Shown: positions 16,959 through 24,971, counted from the first letter of the stretch. The stretch: DNA of 35,430 bases from Sediminibacterium sp. UBA657 (GCA_002299885.1 DBOB01000006.1:1-35430), one strand, 5' to 3'. Notes: generated by a model not told the origin, from the sequence alone. Numbers and translations are program-made.

Positions 16959-19295
16959 TTGGATGCGCTCTAAAGTTTTCTTTTCGCCACAAAGACTTAA
17001 GAAAGCTTCACGTTCTAAATTCAATAAGTATTGTTCGTTCACAACTGTTGCTTCACTAAGATCACCACCACACATCACATAAGCTAATTTACGAGCCACC
17101 AATGCATCATGGTCTGTCGCATAACCACCGCGCCACATTCCATTGATACCAGCATACAATGCGCCAAGACCAGCCTTGCCCATCACTTTAATATCGTTGC
17201 GTTGAATTGGCTGTGTGTAACCAGCATTAAAAAGTTCAAGCACTTGTTCTTTCGCTTTTGCAATACGTCTTGATTGATTCAGAATAATTTGATCATGACC
17301 TTTTCTAAAGATACCCATCTCCATGGCTTCATGCGCCGAAGTGGCCACTTTAGCTGTTGCAATTTGCAAGAATCTATTTTTTAAAGTAATTGTTTCTGGT
17401 TCTTCTGCATGCATTTCGTCAGATGCGCGTAATACCAATTCTTTGGTACCACCACCACCAGGAATCACACCAATACCTAATTCAACCAGTCCTATATAGG
17501 TTTCTGCAGCTGCACAAATAGCGTCTGCATGTAAATTCATTTCACATCCACCACCTAAGCATAAGCCATGTGGCGCAGTCACAACAGGGATAGAAGAATA
17601 ACGTACACGCATCATGGTGTTTTGAAATGTTCGCACAGCCATATCCAATTCTTCATATTCTTGTTCAATGGCTAACATAAAGATCATGCCCACATTTGCA
17701 CCAGCACTGAATAAATTACCTTCATTGGCAATCACTAAACCTTTACTTTGCTCTTCTGATAACTGAATAGCTTTATTCAATCCTTGTAAAACTTCACCAC
17801 CAATACTATTCATTTTGGTATTCCAATTAAATCCAAATACATCATCACCCATGTCAACCAAGTTACATGCACTATTAGTCCAAATAGTTTTTTCTTTAAA
17901 GTCAGATAAGATAATAAAGGATTCTGCGCCTGGAATCAACACATAATCATTTGAAACAATATCATAATAATAACGCTTACCATTTTTAGTGGTGTAAAAG
18001 GATAAGCCTTTAGCCACCATCGTTTCAACCCAAGGTGCAACTGCAATACCTGCAGCTTTCATATCCTTTATCACCGCATCAATGCCTAATTCATTCCAAG
18101 ATTCAAATGCACCAATTTCCCAGCCAAATCCTGCTTTCAAAGCATCATCTACGCGATACAATTCATCACTGATTTCTGGAATACGGTGACTGATATAAGA
18201 AAATAAAGCGTGGTGAAAAGCTTGAATAAATTGTCCCGCTTTATCTTTTGAATGGTACAATACTTTTAATCTTGCAGGTAAACTGTCAACTGCTTTTGCC
18301 GCATCGATAGAAGCCATTTTAGTTTTCTTACGTGGCTCATATTCAAGGGTCGCTAAATTTAAAGTCAATATTTCTTTGCTGGTAGCCGTCTTTACTTTTT
18401 TGAAAAATCCTTGACCAGTTTTATCACCAAGCCAATTTTCGGCAACCATTTTCTCCAACCAACTAGGAAGTTTAAATGTTGCTTTTGCTTCGTCATTCGG
18501 ACAATTTTCTGCCACACCTGTCGCCACTCTAACTAAAGTGTCAATACCAACTACATCTGCAGTTCTAAAAGTAGCAGACTTTGGACGACCTAAAATTGGA
18601 CCTGTTAATGATTCAACTTCGTCAATGGTTAATCCCATTTTTTCCATGATATGAAGCACACTCATCATGCTAAAAACTCCGACTCTATTGGCTATAAAGG
18701 CTGGCGTGTCTTTACATAAAACAGTTGTCTTACCTAAAAACACATCCCCATAATGCATGTGAAAATCAATCACCCACTGCGCTGTTTTTGGCGTAGGGAT
18801 AATCTCTAATAATCTTAAATATCTTGGCGGATTAAAAAAGTGTGTTCCGCAGAAATGTTTTTGAAAATCTTCTGAACGACCTTCTGCCATTAAATGAATT
18901 GGAATACCAGAAGTATTAGAACTAACTAATGTACCTGGTTTACGGTATTGTTCTACTTGATCGTAAATCGTTTTCTTGATATCCAATCTTTCTACCACGA
19001 CTTCTATGATCCAATCTGCATTTGCAATTTTGGGCATATCGTCAGTGAAATTTCCCGTACGAATATTTTTAGTGTATGCACTTGAATAAATAGGAGATGG
19101 ATTGGATTTGATCGATGCCTGTAATGCATCATTCACAAGTTTATTTCTTTCTTTACTATTTGTACTTTCTTCCGCACCAGGTTGCAACCTATCTAACAAT
19201 AAAACTTGCACGCCAATGCCTGCAAAATGACATCCAATTCTTGAACCCATTACACCACTTCCAAGGATCACGACCTGCTTTATAGTTGGTTGCAT
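16923..19295 (-). CDS. fadN: FadN-like 3-hydroxyacyl-CoA dehydrogenase / enoyl-CoA hydratase
   Basis: This bifunctional enzyme hydrates enoyl-CoA and oxidises 3-hydroxyacyl-CoA in fatty-acid beta-oxidation. The NAD-binding domain comes first (VVILGSGVMGSRIG, glycines at 12, 14 and 17), with the dehydrogenase block CGTHFFNPPRYLRLLEIIPT. The 3HCDH C-terminal domains follow, and the crotonase domain is last. This order is that of B. subtilis FadN (789 aa) and the reverse of E. coli FadB. The crotonase domain keeps the oxyanion loop (NLFSAGAN) and both catalytic glutamates, E585 (GGGCE) and E605 (ELGIG), 20 residues apart as in FadB. No thiolase or acyl-CoA dehydrogenase gene is adjacent. An inverted repeat lies just upstream of the start. 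Confidence 0.93.
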   Translation of the reverse strand: MQPTIKQVVILGSGVMGSRIGCHFAGIGVQVLLLDRLQPGAEESTNSKERNKLVNDALQASIKSNPSPIYSSAYTKNIRTGNFTDDMPKIANADWIIEVVVERLDIKKTIYDQVEQYRKPGTLVSSNTSGIPIHLMAEGRSEDFQKHFCGTHFFNPPRYLRLLEIIPTPKTAQWVIDFHMHYGDVFLGKTTVLCKDTPAFIANRVGVFSMMSVLHIMEKMGLTIDEVESLTGPILGRPKSATFRTADVVGIDTLVRVATGVAENCPNDEAKATFKLPSWLEKMVAENWLGDKTGQGFFKKVKTATSKEILTLNLATLEYEPRKKTKMASIDAAKAVDSLPARLKVLYHSKDKAGQFIQAFHHALFSYISHRIPEISDELYRVDDALKAGFGWEIGAFESWNELGIDAVIKDMKAAGIAVAPWVETMVAKGLSFYTTKNGKRYYYDIVSNDYVLIPGAESFIILSDFKEKTIWTNSACNLVDMGDDVFGFNWNTKMNSIGGEVLQGLNKAIQLSEEQSKGLVIANEGNLFSAGANVGMIFMLAIEQEYEELDMAVRTFQNTMMRVRYSSIPVVTAPHGLCLGGGCEMNLHADAICAAAETYIGLVELGIGVIPGGGGTKELVLRASDEMHAEEPETITLKNRFLQIATAKVATSAHEAMEMGIFRKGHDQIILNQSRRIAKAKEQVLELFNAGYTQPIQRNDIKVMGKAGLGALYAGINGMWRGGYATDHDALVARKLAYVMCGGDLSEATVVNEQYLLNLEREAFLSLCGEKKTLERIQSVITSGRPIRN

Positions 19296-19311
19296 AGTAT
19301 AGCTTTTCGTA

Positions 19312-19337
19312 AAATTAGTTAGTTATGCAACTAATTT
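19312..19337. promoter_or_regulatory. Inverted repeat upstream of fadN-like gene
   Basis: The perfect 9-bp arms AAATTAGTT and AACTAATTT are separated by 8 bp. A second register exists inside it (TAGTT-ATGC-AACTA), because TTAG is repeated on the left. It starts 17 bp before the fadN-like start codon. The size and dyad symmetry fit an operator for a dimeric repressor, for instance a TetR-type regulator of fatty-acid degradation (inference). A leader hairpin is the alternative. Confidence 0.45.
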
Positions 19338-19439
19338 CAAAAAATATTTTCATTTTTGCAAAAAAAAGTGTCAAAATAACCTTTGGTTGCCTCTTTTAAC
19401 CTTTTAACAAAACGGGGAGGAGGGTTCAAGGCTTTAGAT

Positions 19440-19447
19440 TACATTTG
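19440..19447 (+). promoter_or_regulatory. Bacteroidota -7 element before the ABC ATPase gene
   Basis: TACATTTG matches TAnnTTTG and lies 30 bp before the start codon. No good TTTG/TTG was found at the -33 distance, so the call is tentative. Confidence 0.35.
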
Positions 19448-19477
19448 TAAAAGCAAGTAATTCGTAAATTATATACC

Positions 19478-20173
19478 ATGTCAGCAGTTATTGAACTTAG
19501 AGCAATTCAGAAGAGCTATTTTATGGCCAATCAAGCCATCCCGGTTTTAAAAGGGATCAATTTGGATATCAATAGAAATGAGTATGTCGCATTAATGGGA
19601 CCATCAGGTAGTGGTAAAAGTACATTAATGAATATATTGGGTTGTTTGGATTCTCCAACAGCGGGTACTTATAATTTGAATGGACATGATGTTAGTGCCA
19701 TGTCTGATGATGAACTTGCAGGAATAAGAAATATTGAAATTGGATTCGTATTCCAACAATTCAATTTATTGCCAAGGTTAACCGCTGCAGAAAATGTGGC
19801 TTTACCATTGGTTTATGCGGGCATCCCAAAAAAGGACAGAATAGAAAGAGCATTAGCGGCTTTAGAAAAAGTAGGTCTTGCAGACAGAAGTCATCATAAA
19901 TCAAATGAGTTGAGTGGTGGACAGATTCAACGTGTGGCGATTGCGCGTGCATTGGTGAACAACCCATCTATTTTATTAGCGGATGAGCCAACAGGTAATT
20001 TGGATTCAAAAACATCAGTAGAAGTCATGGAATTATTCGGTAAAATCCATGCTGGTGGTAATACAGTGATCCTTGTCACACACGAGGAAGATATCGCTCA
20101 ATATGCGCACCGCGTAGTTCGTTTAAGGGACGGAAATGTAGAGACCGATACCCTGAACCAAAAGCATATTTAA
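19478..20173 (+). CDS. ABC transporter ATP-binding protein (MacB/LolD-type)
   Basis: This ATPase belongs to the ABC subfamily that powers MacB, LolCDE and related extruders, which act on lipoproteins, peptides or macrolides from the inner membrane. The Walker A motif is GPSGSGKST (41-49), followed by the Q-loop (FVFQQFNLLPRLTAAENVALP), the signature LSGGQIQRVAIARALV, Walker B ILLADEPTGNLDS and the H-loop VTHEED. The FQQFNLL and ADEPTGNLDS wording is characteristic of this subfamily. The length of 231 aa is normal. No permease gene is adjacent, so the substrate cannot be inferred. The adenosyltransferase follows after 45 bp and has its own candidate promoter. Confidence 0.92.
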   Translation: MSAVIELRAIQKSYFMANQAIPVLKGINLDINRNEYVALMGPSGSGKSTLMNILGCLDSPTAGTYNLNGHDVSAMSDDELAGIRNIEIGFVFQQFNLLPRLTAAENVALPLVYAGIPKKDRIERALAALEKVGLADRSHHKSNELSGGQIQRVAIARALVNNPSILLADEPTGNLDSKTSVEVMELFGKIHAGGNTVILVTHEEDIAQYAHRVVRLRDGNVETDTLNQKHI

Positions 20174-20200
20174 TTTAGTAGATACTGAACTAAGTGTCTT

Positions 20201-20208
20201 TAGTTTTG
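20201..20208 (+). promoter_or_regulatory. Bacteroidota -7 element before the cobalamin adenosyltransferase
   Basis: TAGTTTTG matches TAnnTTTG. The start codon is 11 bp downstream, so the predicted leader would be only about 7 nt. The -33 match is weak (TTTA, 23 bp upstream). Confidence 0.4.
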
Positions 20209-20218
20209 TTATAAGGTT

Positions 20219-20773
20219 ATGAAAATTTACACTAAGGCAGGAGATCAAGGAAAAACATCATTAATTGGCGGTACAAGGGTACCTAAAAGTCATATTCGCA
20301 TTGAAACATACGGAACTGTGGACGAATTGAACTCATTTATTGGGTTATTGAATGACTTAGTAGTAGATGCAAAAATCAATGCAGATTTAAAAGAAATTCA
20401 AGATAGGTTGTTTACAGTAGGTTCTAGCTTGGCTTGTGATCCAGAAAAAGATTCTGCATTAAAAATTCCAGATTTAAAAGAAGAAGATATTGCAGGACTT
20501 GAATTAGCGATGGATGCCATGAACGAAGTCCTTGCACCAATGAAATCATTTATCATACCAGGCGGACATCAAGCAATCTCTACAGCGCATATCGCTAGAT
20601 GTGTTTGCAGAAGAGCAGAACGCTGGTGTGTGAATATGCAAGAAGAAGATTTATTTGTAGAGGTTTTAGTGATTAAATATTTGAATCGTTTAAGCGACTA
20701 TTTATTTACACTAGCTCGTTATATTGGGCATTTGAATGGGGTAGCTGATCTACCTTGGAAGCCAAGAATTTAA
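20219..20773 (+). CDS. PduO-type cob(I)alamin adenosyltransferase
   Basis: This enzyme transfers the adenosyl group of ATP to cob(I)alamin, making coenzyme B12. It is the PduO type (ATR fold), a trimer with active sites between subunits. The N-terminal ATP-binding motif is IYTKAGDQGKTSLIGG (residues 3-18), followed by the YGTVDELNSFIG block. The later signature motifs are RCVCRRAERWCV and IKYLNRLSDYLFTLARY. The length of 184 aa is typical. No cobalamin biosynthesis genes are nearby, so a salvage or cofactor-loading role for a B12 enzyme elsewhere is likely (inference). It converges with the LolD-like gene, only 12 bp separating the stop codons. Confidence 0.94.
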   Translation: MKIYTKAGDQGKTSLIGGTRVPKSHIRIETYGTVDELNSFIGLLNDLVVDAKINADLKEIQDRLFTVGSSLACDPEKDSALKIPDLKEEDIAGLELAMDAMNEVLAPMKSFIIPGGHQAISTAHIARCVCRRAERWCVNMQEEDLFVEVLVIKYLNRLSDYLFTLARYIGHLNGVADLPWKPRI

Positions 20774-20785
20774 TCACAGAAATTT

Positions 20786-21454
20786 TTATACAAAAATTCC
20801 GTCTTTCATAATGAGGGTTCTGTCACTTAATGCAGCTAATGCTTCGTTATGTGTTACTATTAAGAAACTCTGGTTCAATTCTTTTTTCAAACGTAAAAAA
20901 AGTTCATGCATGGCATGTGCATTTTCACTATCAAGGTTACCAGTTGGTTCGTCTGCAAATATGATTGCTGGCTGATTAATGAGGGCCCTTGCTACCGCAA
21001 TTCTTTGTTGTTCTCCTCCAGATAATTGGTGTGGTTTTTTATCTTGTTTGTCTGCAAGTCCTAAATAATCTAATAATTCAATTGCTTTTTTTGCCACCTC
21101 TTTTTTATCCTTTTTCCCGATCCACCCTGGAATTGAAATATTTTCAATCGCAGTAAATTCGGGTAGTAAGTGGTGGAACTGAAACACAAAACCAATACGT
21201 GTATTTCTAAAATGGGCTAGTTGTTGGTTATTCAATTGATCAATGGCAACGCCTTCATAAAAAACCTGTCCTTTATCTGCCTTTTCTAAGCTACTTACAA
21301 TGTACAATAGGGTCGATTTACCGGCACCCGATGGTCCTACAATGGAAACCAAGTCTCCTTTGGATAGTTCCAAGGAAACGCCTTTAAGGACGGGTACTGT
21401 CCCATATTGTTTCCATATATCTTTGGCTACAAGTAGTTTTGGCTGCATCTCCAT
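20786..21454 (-). CDS. lolD: LolD-like ABC transporter ATP-binding protein
   Basis: This ABC ATPase is of the LolD/lipoprotein-releasing type, expected to drive transfer of lipoproteins from the inner membrane to the outer-membrane pathway. Walker A is GPSGAGKST (40-48), the Q-loop is FVFQFHHLLPEFTAIENISIP (FQFHHLLPEF is the LolD-like wording), the signature is LSGGEQQRIAVARAL, Walker B is IIFADEPTGNLDSENA and the H-loop is VTHNEAL. It is 222 aa. The start could be ATG 21454 or ATG 21448, two codons later. A good promoter ends 4 bp before the first ATG, which argues either for a leaderless message or for the second ATG. No LolC/E permease is adjacent. Confidence 0.85.
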   Translation of the reverse strand: MEMQPKLLVAKDIWKQYGTVPVLKGVSLELSKGDLVSIVGPSGAGKSTLLYIVSSLEKADKGQVFYEGVAIDQLNNQQLAHFRNTRIGFVFQFHHLLPEFTAIENISIPGWIGKKDKKEVAKKAIELLDYLGLADKQDKKPHQLSGGEQQRIAVARALINQPAIIFADEPTGNLDSENAHAMHELFLRLKKELNQSFLIVTHNEALAALSDRTLIMKDGIFV

Positions 21455-21458
21455 GGTG

Positions 21459-21491
21459 CAAACCTACGATTACCCGGTGAAAATTGACAAA
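21459..21491 (-). promoter_or_regulatory. Promoter of the lolD-like gene, placed for a leaderless transcript
   Basis: On the - strand, TTTG (21488-21491) and TAGGTTTG (21459-21466) are 21 bp apart, a full match to the Bacteroidota vegetative consensus. The -7 element ends only 4 bp before ATG 21454, so transcription would begin at or next to the start codon. Confidence 0.6.
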
Positions 21492-21528
21492 AATTAATAA
21501 AATGTTTACATGATGTAGAAAAATCAGA

Positions 21529-21559
21529 TTTGGTTATATCATTTATACGGCTACTTTTG
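21529..21559 (+). promoter_or_regulatory. Promoter of the DUF2795 gene
   Basis: TTTG (21529-21532), a 19-bp spacer, then TACTTTTG (21552-21559). This is the best consensus match in the window. The start codon at 21574 would follow a leader of about 10 nt. Confidence 0.7.
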
Positions 21560-21573
21560 CAAAAAAGAACCCT

Positions 21574-21795
21574 ATGTTTTGGACATTAGAATTAGCCAGC
21601 TATTTAGAAGAAGCGCCTTGGCCAGCAACTAAAGATGAATTGATCGACTACTCCATTAGGAGCGGTGCCCCAATAGAAGTAGTAGAGAATTTACAAGAGT
21701 TGGAAGACGAGGGCGAAGTATATGAAAGTATCGAAGACATTTGGCCTGATTATCCAAGCCAAGAAGACTTTATGTTTAATGAAGACGAGTACTAA
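21574..21795 (+). CDS. DUF2795 domain-containing small acidic protein
   Basis: This 73-residue protein is recognised as the DUF2795 family by the block YLEEAPWPATKDELIDY and the following IRSGAPIEVVENLQELED. The first ~50 residues form the domain, and the tail is short and acidic with aromatic residues (EDIWPDYPSQEDFMFNEDEY). It has no signal peptide or membrane segment, so it is presumably cytoplasmic. Molecular function is not established. It stands alone, with its own strong promoter and a hairpin-rich downstream gap, which suggests an independently and perhaps highly expressed gene (inference). Confidence 0.88.
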   Translation: MFWTLELASYLEEAPWPATKDELIDYSIRSGAPIEVVENLQELEDEGEVYESIEDIWPDYPSQEDFMFNEDEY

Positions 21796-21842
21796 TTTTT
21801 ATGGACTGCTTGTAAAGCTAAATGTATAATTAATTAGTTATC

Positions 21843-21859
21843 ACGAAGCAGTGCTTCGT
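21843..21859. repeat. Short hairpin ACGAAGC-AGT-GCTTCGT
   Basis: A perfect 7-bp inverted repeat with a 3-nt loop, 48 bp after the DUF2795 stop. No clear T-run follows on the + strand, so it is not a classical terminator by itself. It could be an mRNA 3' stabilising stem. The rest of the 297-bp gap 21796-22092 holds the next two hairpins and no credible gene. Confidence 0.5.
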
Positions 21860-21882
21860 TCTTCTCTAATGATAAAGCAATT

Positions 21883-21916
21883 AAAAAAGAGCTACACTTT
21901 GTGTTAGCTCTTTTTT
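21883..21916. terminator. Bidirectional terminator downstream of DUF2795
   Basis: The arms AAAAAAGAGCTACAC and GTGTTAGCTCTTTTTT pair over 15 bp with one bulged T around a TTT loop. An A-run on the left and a T-run on the right allow termination in both directions. Confidence 0.85.
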
Positions 21917-21979
21917 AATGAGGTTATTTATATGAATTTTCGTAGAAAGTTAGCGCCACATAATTTAACCTCTAATGAA

Positions 21980-22027
21980 TTTAATAAAAAAAGAGGACAC
22001 GAAATCGTGTCCTCTTTTTTTATTAAA
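21980..22027. terminator. Perfect 23-bp palindromic bidirectional terminator
   Basis: The arms run 21980-22002 and 22005-22027 and are exact complements with AA between them. The GC-rich core is GAGGACACGA and its complement, flanked by 7-bp A and T runs. It lies between the convergent DUF2795 and SemiSWEET genes and would serve mainly the - strand transcript ending at 22093. Confidence 0.85.
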
Positions 22028-22092
22028 TCGCGTAAATGATATCTTAAAATAGAAAATGGTTCTCTTTGAATTTAACGCGAGAAATAGTATTC

Positions 22093-22365
22093 CTAAAAAG
22101 TCAATTTAAAATATAGCAACATCAAGCTCAAAGTCAATACAATGGTATTGGCTACTAGTACTGGCTTGCTTTTAATTAAATAAGCATAGGTTAACCAAAC
22201 GATACAGCTAAAGTTCACAATAAGAATCATTAGAAGGCTAAGGCTTTCTACATTTTTTGTTTGCCATGTTAAGTAAACCTGAGGAATAAAAGTGATACAG
22301 CTAAGAAGTGAACCAAAGTATCCAATTGCTTCAACTAATTTGGGGTTGATTTGTTGATTGCTCAT
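22093..22365 (-). CDS. SemiSWEET-like / PQ-loop small membrane transporter
   Basis: This 90-residue protein has three membrane segments (about residues 12-30, 43-62 and 67-87) and a PQ-loop at P28-Q29 in FIPQVYLTWQTKNVESLSL. That is the layout of bacterial SemiSWEETs, which dimerise to carry sugars down their gradient. The related PQ-loop motif YAYLIKSKP follows the second helix. Substrate is not predictable from sequence. It lies 54 bp downstream of fabI on the same strand with no promoter or terminator visible between them, so it may be expressed by readthrough from fabI. The perfect palindromic terminator lies beyond its 3' end. Confidence 0.85.
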   Translation of the reverse strand: MSNQQINPKLVEAIGYFGSLLSCITFIPQVYLTWQTKNVESLSLLMILIVNFSCIVWLTYAYLIKSKPVLVANTIVLTLSLMLLYFKLTF

Positions 22366-22419
22366 ACTATAGTTTAGAATTTATCTTAATTAATTATTTT
22401 CTTCGGAAGGTCCAAGGTT

Positions 22420-23241
22420 TTATCCTTGTGTAATTCCAGCTTTTTGCATTACTAAATCACTTACGCCAGTTGTAGAATAACCTCCATCATGGAATAAGTT
22501 TTGCATTGTCACCATCTTTGTTAAATCAGAGAACAAAGTGATACAATAGTTCGCACAATCTTCTGCCGATGCGTTTCCTAATGGGGCAATAGCGTCTGCA
22601 TAATCATAGAAATCTCCGAATCCTTTAATACCTGTTCCTGCAGTTGTTTTAGTAGGAGACTGAGATACGGTATTTACACGAACTTTGTTACGTAGACCAT
22701 AATGGTATCCAAAGCTACGTGCGATAGACTCTAATAATGCTTTAATATCCGCCATATCTGTATAGAATGGATAAGTTCTTTGTGCAGCAGCATACGTTAA
22801 GGCAACCACACTAGCGTGTTCATTTAATGCATCCATGTTGTAAGCTACACTTAACATTTTGTGTAAGGACATAGCAGACACATCCACACCTTTTGCGTAG
22901 TAATCATAGTTCAAAGATGGATAAGGAATATTTTTTCTAATATTGACACTCATGCCAATAGAATGTAAAACGAAATCAATTTTACCTCCTAAAATTTCTT
23001 GAGACTGTGTAAATAAATTTGTTAATTCTTCTACATTGGTTGCGTCAGCCGGTATAATTTTAGAATTGGTTTTTTCTGCAAGTACATTGATCTCCCCCAT
23101 ACGCATAGCGATAGGTGCATTGGTCAACACAAATGTAGCACCTTCGGCATGTGCTTGCTCTGCTACTTTCCAAGCAATTGAATTTTGATCTAGTGCTCCA
23201 GTAATGATACCTCTCTTACCTTTTAATAAATTGTGTGCCAT
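22420..23241 (-). CDS. fabI: Enoyl-[acyl-carrier-protein] reductase FabI (NADH)
   Basis: FabI reduces trans-2-enoyl-ACP in the last step of each fatty-acid elongation cycle. The N-terminus reads LLKGKRGIITGALDQNSIAW, the divergent SDR nucleotide motif of FabI. The catalytic pair is Y160 and K167 (YTDMADIK, Y-x6-K), followed by IARSFGYHYGLRNKVRVNTVSQSPTKTTAG, quoted here as two adjoining blocks: IARSFGYHYG and SQSPTKTTAG. ATG 23241 is preferred. An upstream in-frame TTG at 23268 would add 9 residues, but it overlaps the predicted -7 element, and residue 1 of relatives aligns with the ATG. The resulting 273 aa is typical. Together with fabD at 34044 it supplies the FAS II pathway. Confidence 0.95.
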   Translation of the reverse strand: MAHNLLKGKRGIITGALDQNSIAWKVAEQAHAEGATFVLTNAPIAMRMGEINVLAEKTNSKIIPADATNVEELTNLFTQSQEILGGKIDFVLHSIGMSVNIRKNIPYPSLNYDYYAKGVDVSAMSLHKMLSVAYNMDALNEHASVVALTYAAAQRTYPFYTDMADIKALLESIARSFGYHYGLRNKVRVNTVSQSPTKTTAGTGIKGFGDFYDYADAIAPLGNASAEDCANYCITLFSDLTKMVTMQNLFHDGGYSTTGVSDLVMQKAGITQG

Positions 23242-23265
23242 CTTTATGGGTTTATTTAATTCTTG

Positions 23266-23299
23266 CAAAAATAATTATAATATCCTATAAAAAAGCCAA
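23266..23299 (-). promoter_or_regulatory. Predicted promoter of fabI
   Basis: On the - strand, TATTTTTG (23266-23273) matches TAnnTTTG, with TTG (23297-23299) 23 bp upstream, at the long end of allowed spacing. The leader to ATG 23241 would be about 20 nt. Confidence 0.5.
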
Positions 23300-23318
23300 T
23301 CAGAGGGCTTAATATAGG

Positions 23319-24971
23319 TTAAGCAAGTAATTCATTCGCATGCTCTAAAGCTGCTTTACTAGGTGGGTCACCACCAATCATTCGGGCGATATGAATCACG
23401 CGCTCATCTGCTGCTAAAGCACGAACATGCGTATGGGTGGTTTTACCTTCTTGTTCTTTGTACACGTATAAATGCGCTTGGCCTTTTGCAGCAATTTGGG
23501 GTTGATGGGTAATACAAAGTACCTGGCGCGCTTGACCCAATTCCTGTAATAATAACCCCACTTGTTTTGCAGGCTCACCAGAAATACCAGAATCAATTTC
23601 ATCAAAGATCATTGTTGGCAAATCAATCGATTTTCCAACCAAAGATTTAATGCATAACATCAATCGACTTAATTCACCACCACTTGCCACTTTTTTAATG
23701 GGCTCAAATTTCTGGGTATTATTGGCATCAAAAAGAAAGTCAATTTTATCAATACCAAATTGATTGAATGGAACTTTATCCAATTGTACTTTTAATTGTG
23801 CATTAGGCATGCCCACTTGATGCAACAAATGGTTCACTTGTTTTGCAAAAGGGGTAGCTTGTTTTGTACGTTGGTCACTTAAGTCTGCAGCCAATGCAGA
23901 TAAATCTTTTTCTGTAGCAGCTACTTTCTTAGTATAAGTTTCAATGGCTTCATCAATATGCAAAACGGCTTCAAGGTCTTTTGACAATGCCTCTTGAAGC
24001 TCTAATAGGGCAGCAGTAGATTGTACCTTATGCTTTTTTTGTAAATGGTATCCTTGGGACAATCTTTCTTGCATGGAGCTGATTTTTGACGCATCAAAAT
24101 CCATTTTATCCTGCCATGTTTGAAGTTCACTCGTGATATCCGCTAATTCTATTTGTGCTGCTTTCAATCTTGCTAATAAGGGATCAAAATCGTTCTGAAA
24201 TTTTGCAATGCTTTCTAAATTATTTGCAATTTGTTTGATCTGTTGAACAATTGGTTGATCTGATTCATCTAATGTGTAAATGCTTTGTGTTAATTGCGTT
24301 TTAATATCTGCAGCATTTTCCATAAATTTTAAATCAATCTCTAATTGCTCTAATTCGTTTTCATGCAATCCAAGAGCAGTGAGCTCCTCTAATAAATGCG
24401 ATTTATAAGCCACAGTTTGATCAAAATTTTCTTTTTGTTCAATCAACTCACTTAAATGCTTGGTAGCAGCTTTCCAATCATGAAAAGTGCTTTGGTAATG
24501 CTCGAGTGTCTTATGTGTATTGGCCAATGCATCTAACACCGTTCTTTGAAATTCCATATCCCCCAAACTAAGTGTATCAAATTGTTGATGCAGGTCCACC
24601 AATTGAGAAGTAAGCTGCCTTAATTCATTTAAATTAATAGGTGTATCGTTGATGAAAGCCCTAGACTTGCCTTGTGCATTGATCTCTCTTCGAATAATTA
24701 ATTCGTCGGCAAGGTCTAAATCATTTGCTTCAAAAAATGCAGCGTAATTATTTTTATTGGCAAGTGTAAAAACACCTTCTATCACACATTTTTTTTCTGG
24801 ATTACGACAAACAGAACTATCTGCACGATCTCCTAAAATTAAACCCAGTGCACCCATGATGATACTTTTACCCGCGCCCGTTTCTCCTGTAATCACAGAG
24901 AGTTGGTTGGATAAATGAATCTGTAATTCGTCGATTAAAATATAGTTCTGTATGTCTAATTGAGTCAGCAT
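23319..24971 (-). CDS. recN: DNA repair protein RecN (SMC-like ATPase)
   Basis: RecN is an SMC-like ATPase that acts early in double-strand-break repair. The N-terminal half-ATPase has Walker A GETGAGKS (29-36) in TGETGAGKSIIMGALGLILG and the RAFINDTPINL block. A long coiled coil spans about residues 150-380. The C-terminal half-ATPase carries VASGGELSRLMLCIK (signature), MIFDEIDSGISGEPA (Walker B) and CITHQPQIAAKGQAHL. The start ATG 24971 gives MLTQLDIQNYILID, matching the family N-terminus. A TTG four codons upstream is open but unnecessary. The length of 550 aa is typical. It follows the TPR gene by 25 bp on the same strand. Confidence 0.95.
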   Translation of the reverse strand: MLTQLDIQNYILIDELQIHLSNQLSVITGETGAGKSIIMGALGLILGDRADSSVCRNPEKKCVIEGVFTLANKNNYAAFFEANDLDLADELIIRREINAQGKSRAFINDTPINLNELRQLTSQLVDLHQQFDTLSLGDMEFQRTVLDALANTHKTLEHYQSTFHDWKAATKHLSELIEQKENFDQTVAYKSHLLEELTALGLHENELEQLEIDLKFMENAADIKTQLTQSIYTLDESDQPIVQQIKQIANNLESIAKFQNDFDPLLARLKAAQIELADITSELQTWQDKMDFDASKISSMQERLSQGYHLQKKHKVQSTAALLELQEALSKDLEAVLHIDEAIETYTKKVAATEKDLSALAADLSDQRTKQATPFAKQVNHLLHQVGMPNAQLKVQLDKVPFNQFGIDKIDFLFDANNTQKFEPIKKVASGGELSRLMLCIKSLVGKSIDLPTMIFDEIDSGISGEPAKQVGLLLQELGQARQVLCITHQPQIAAKGQAHLYVYKEQEGKTTHTHVRALAADERVIHIARMIGGDPPSKAALEHANELLA

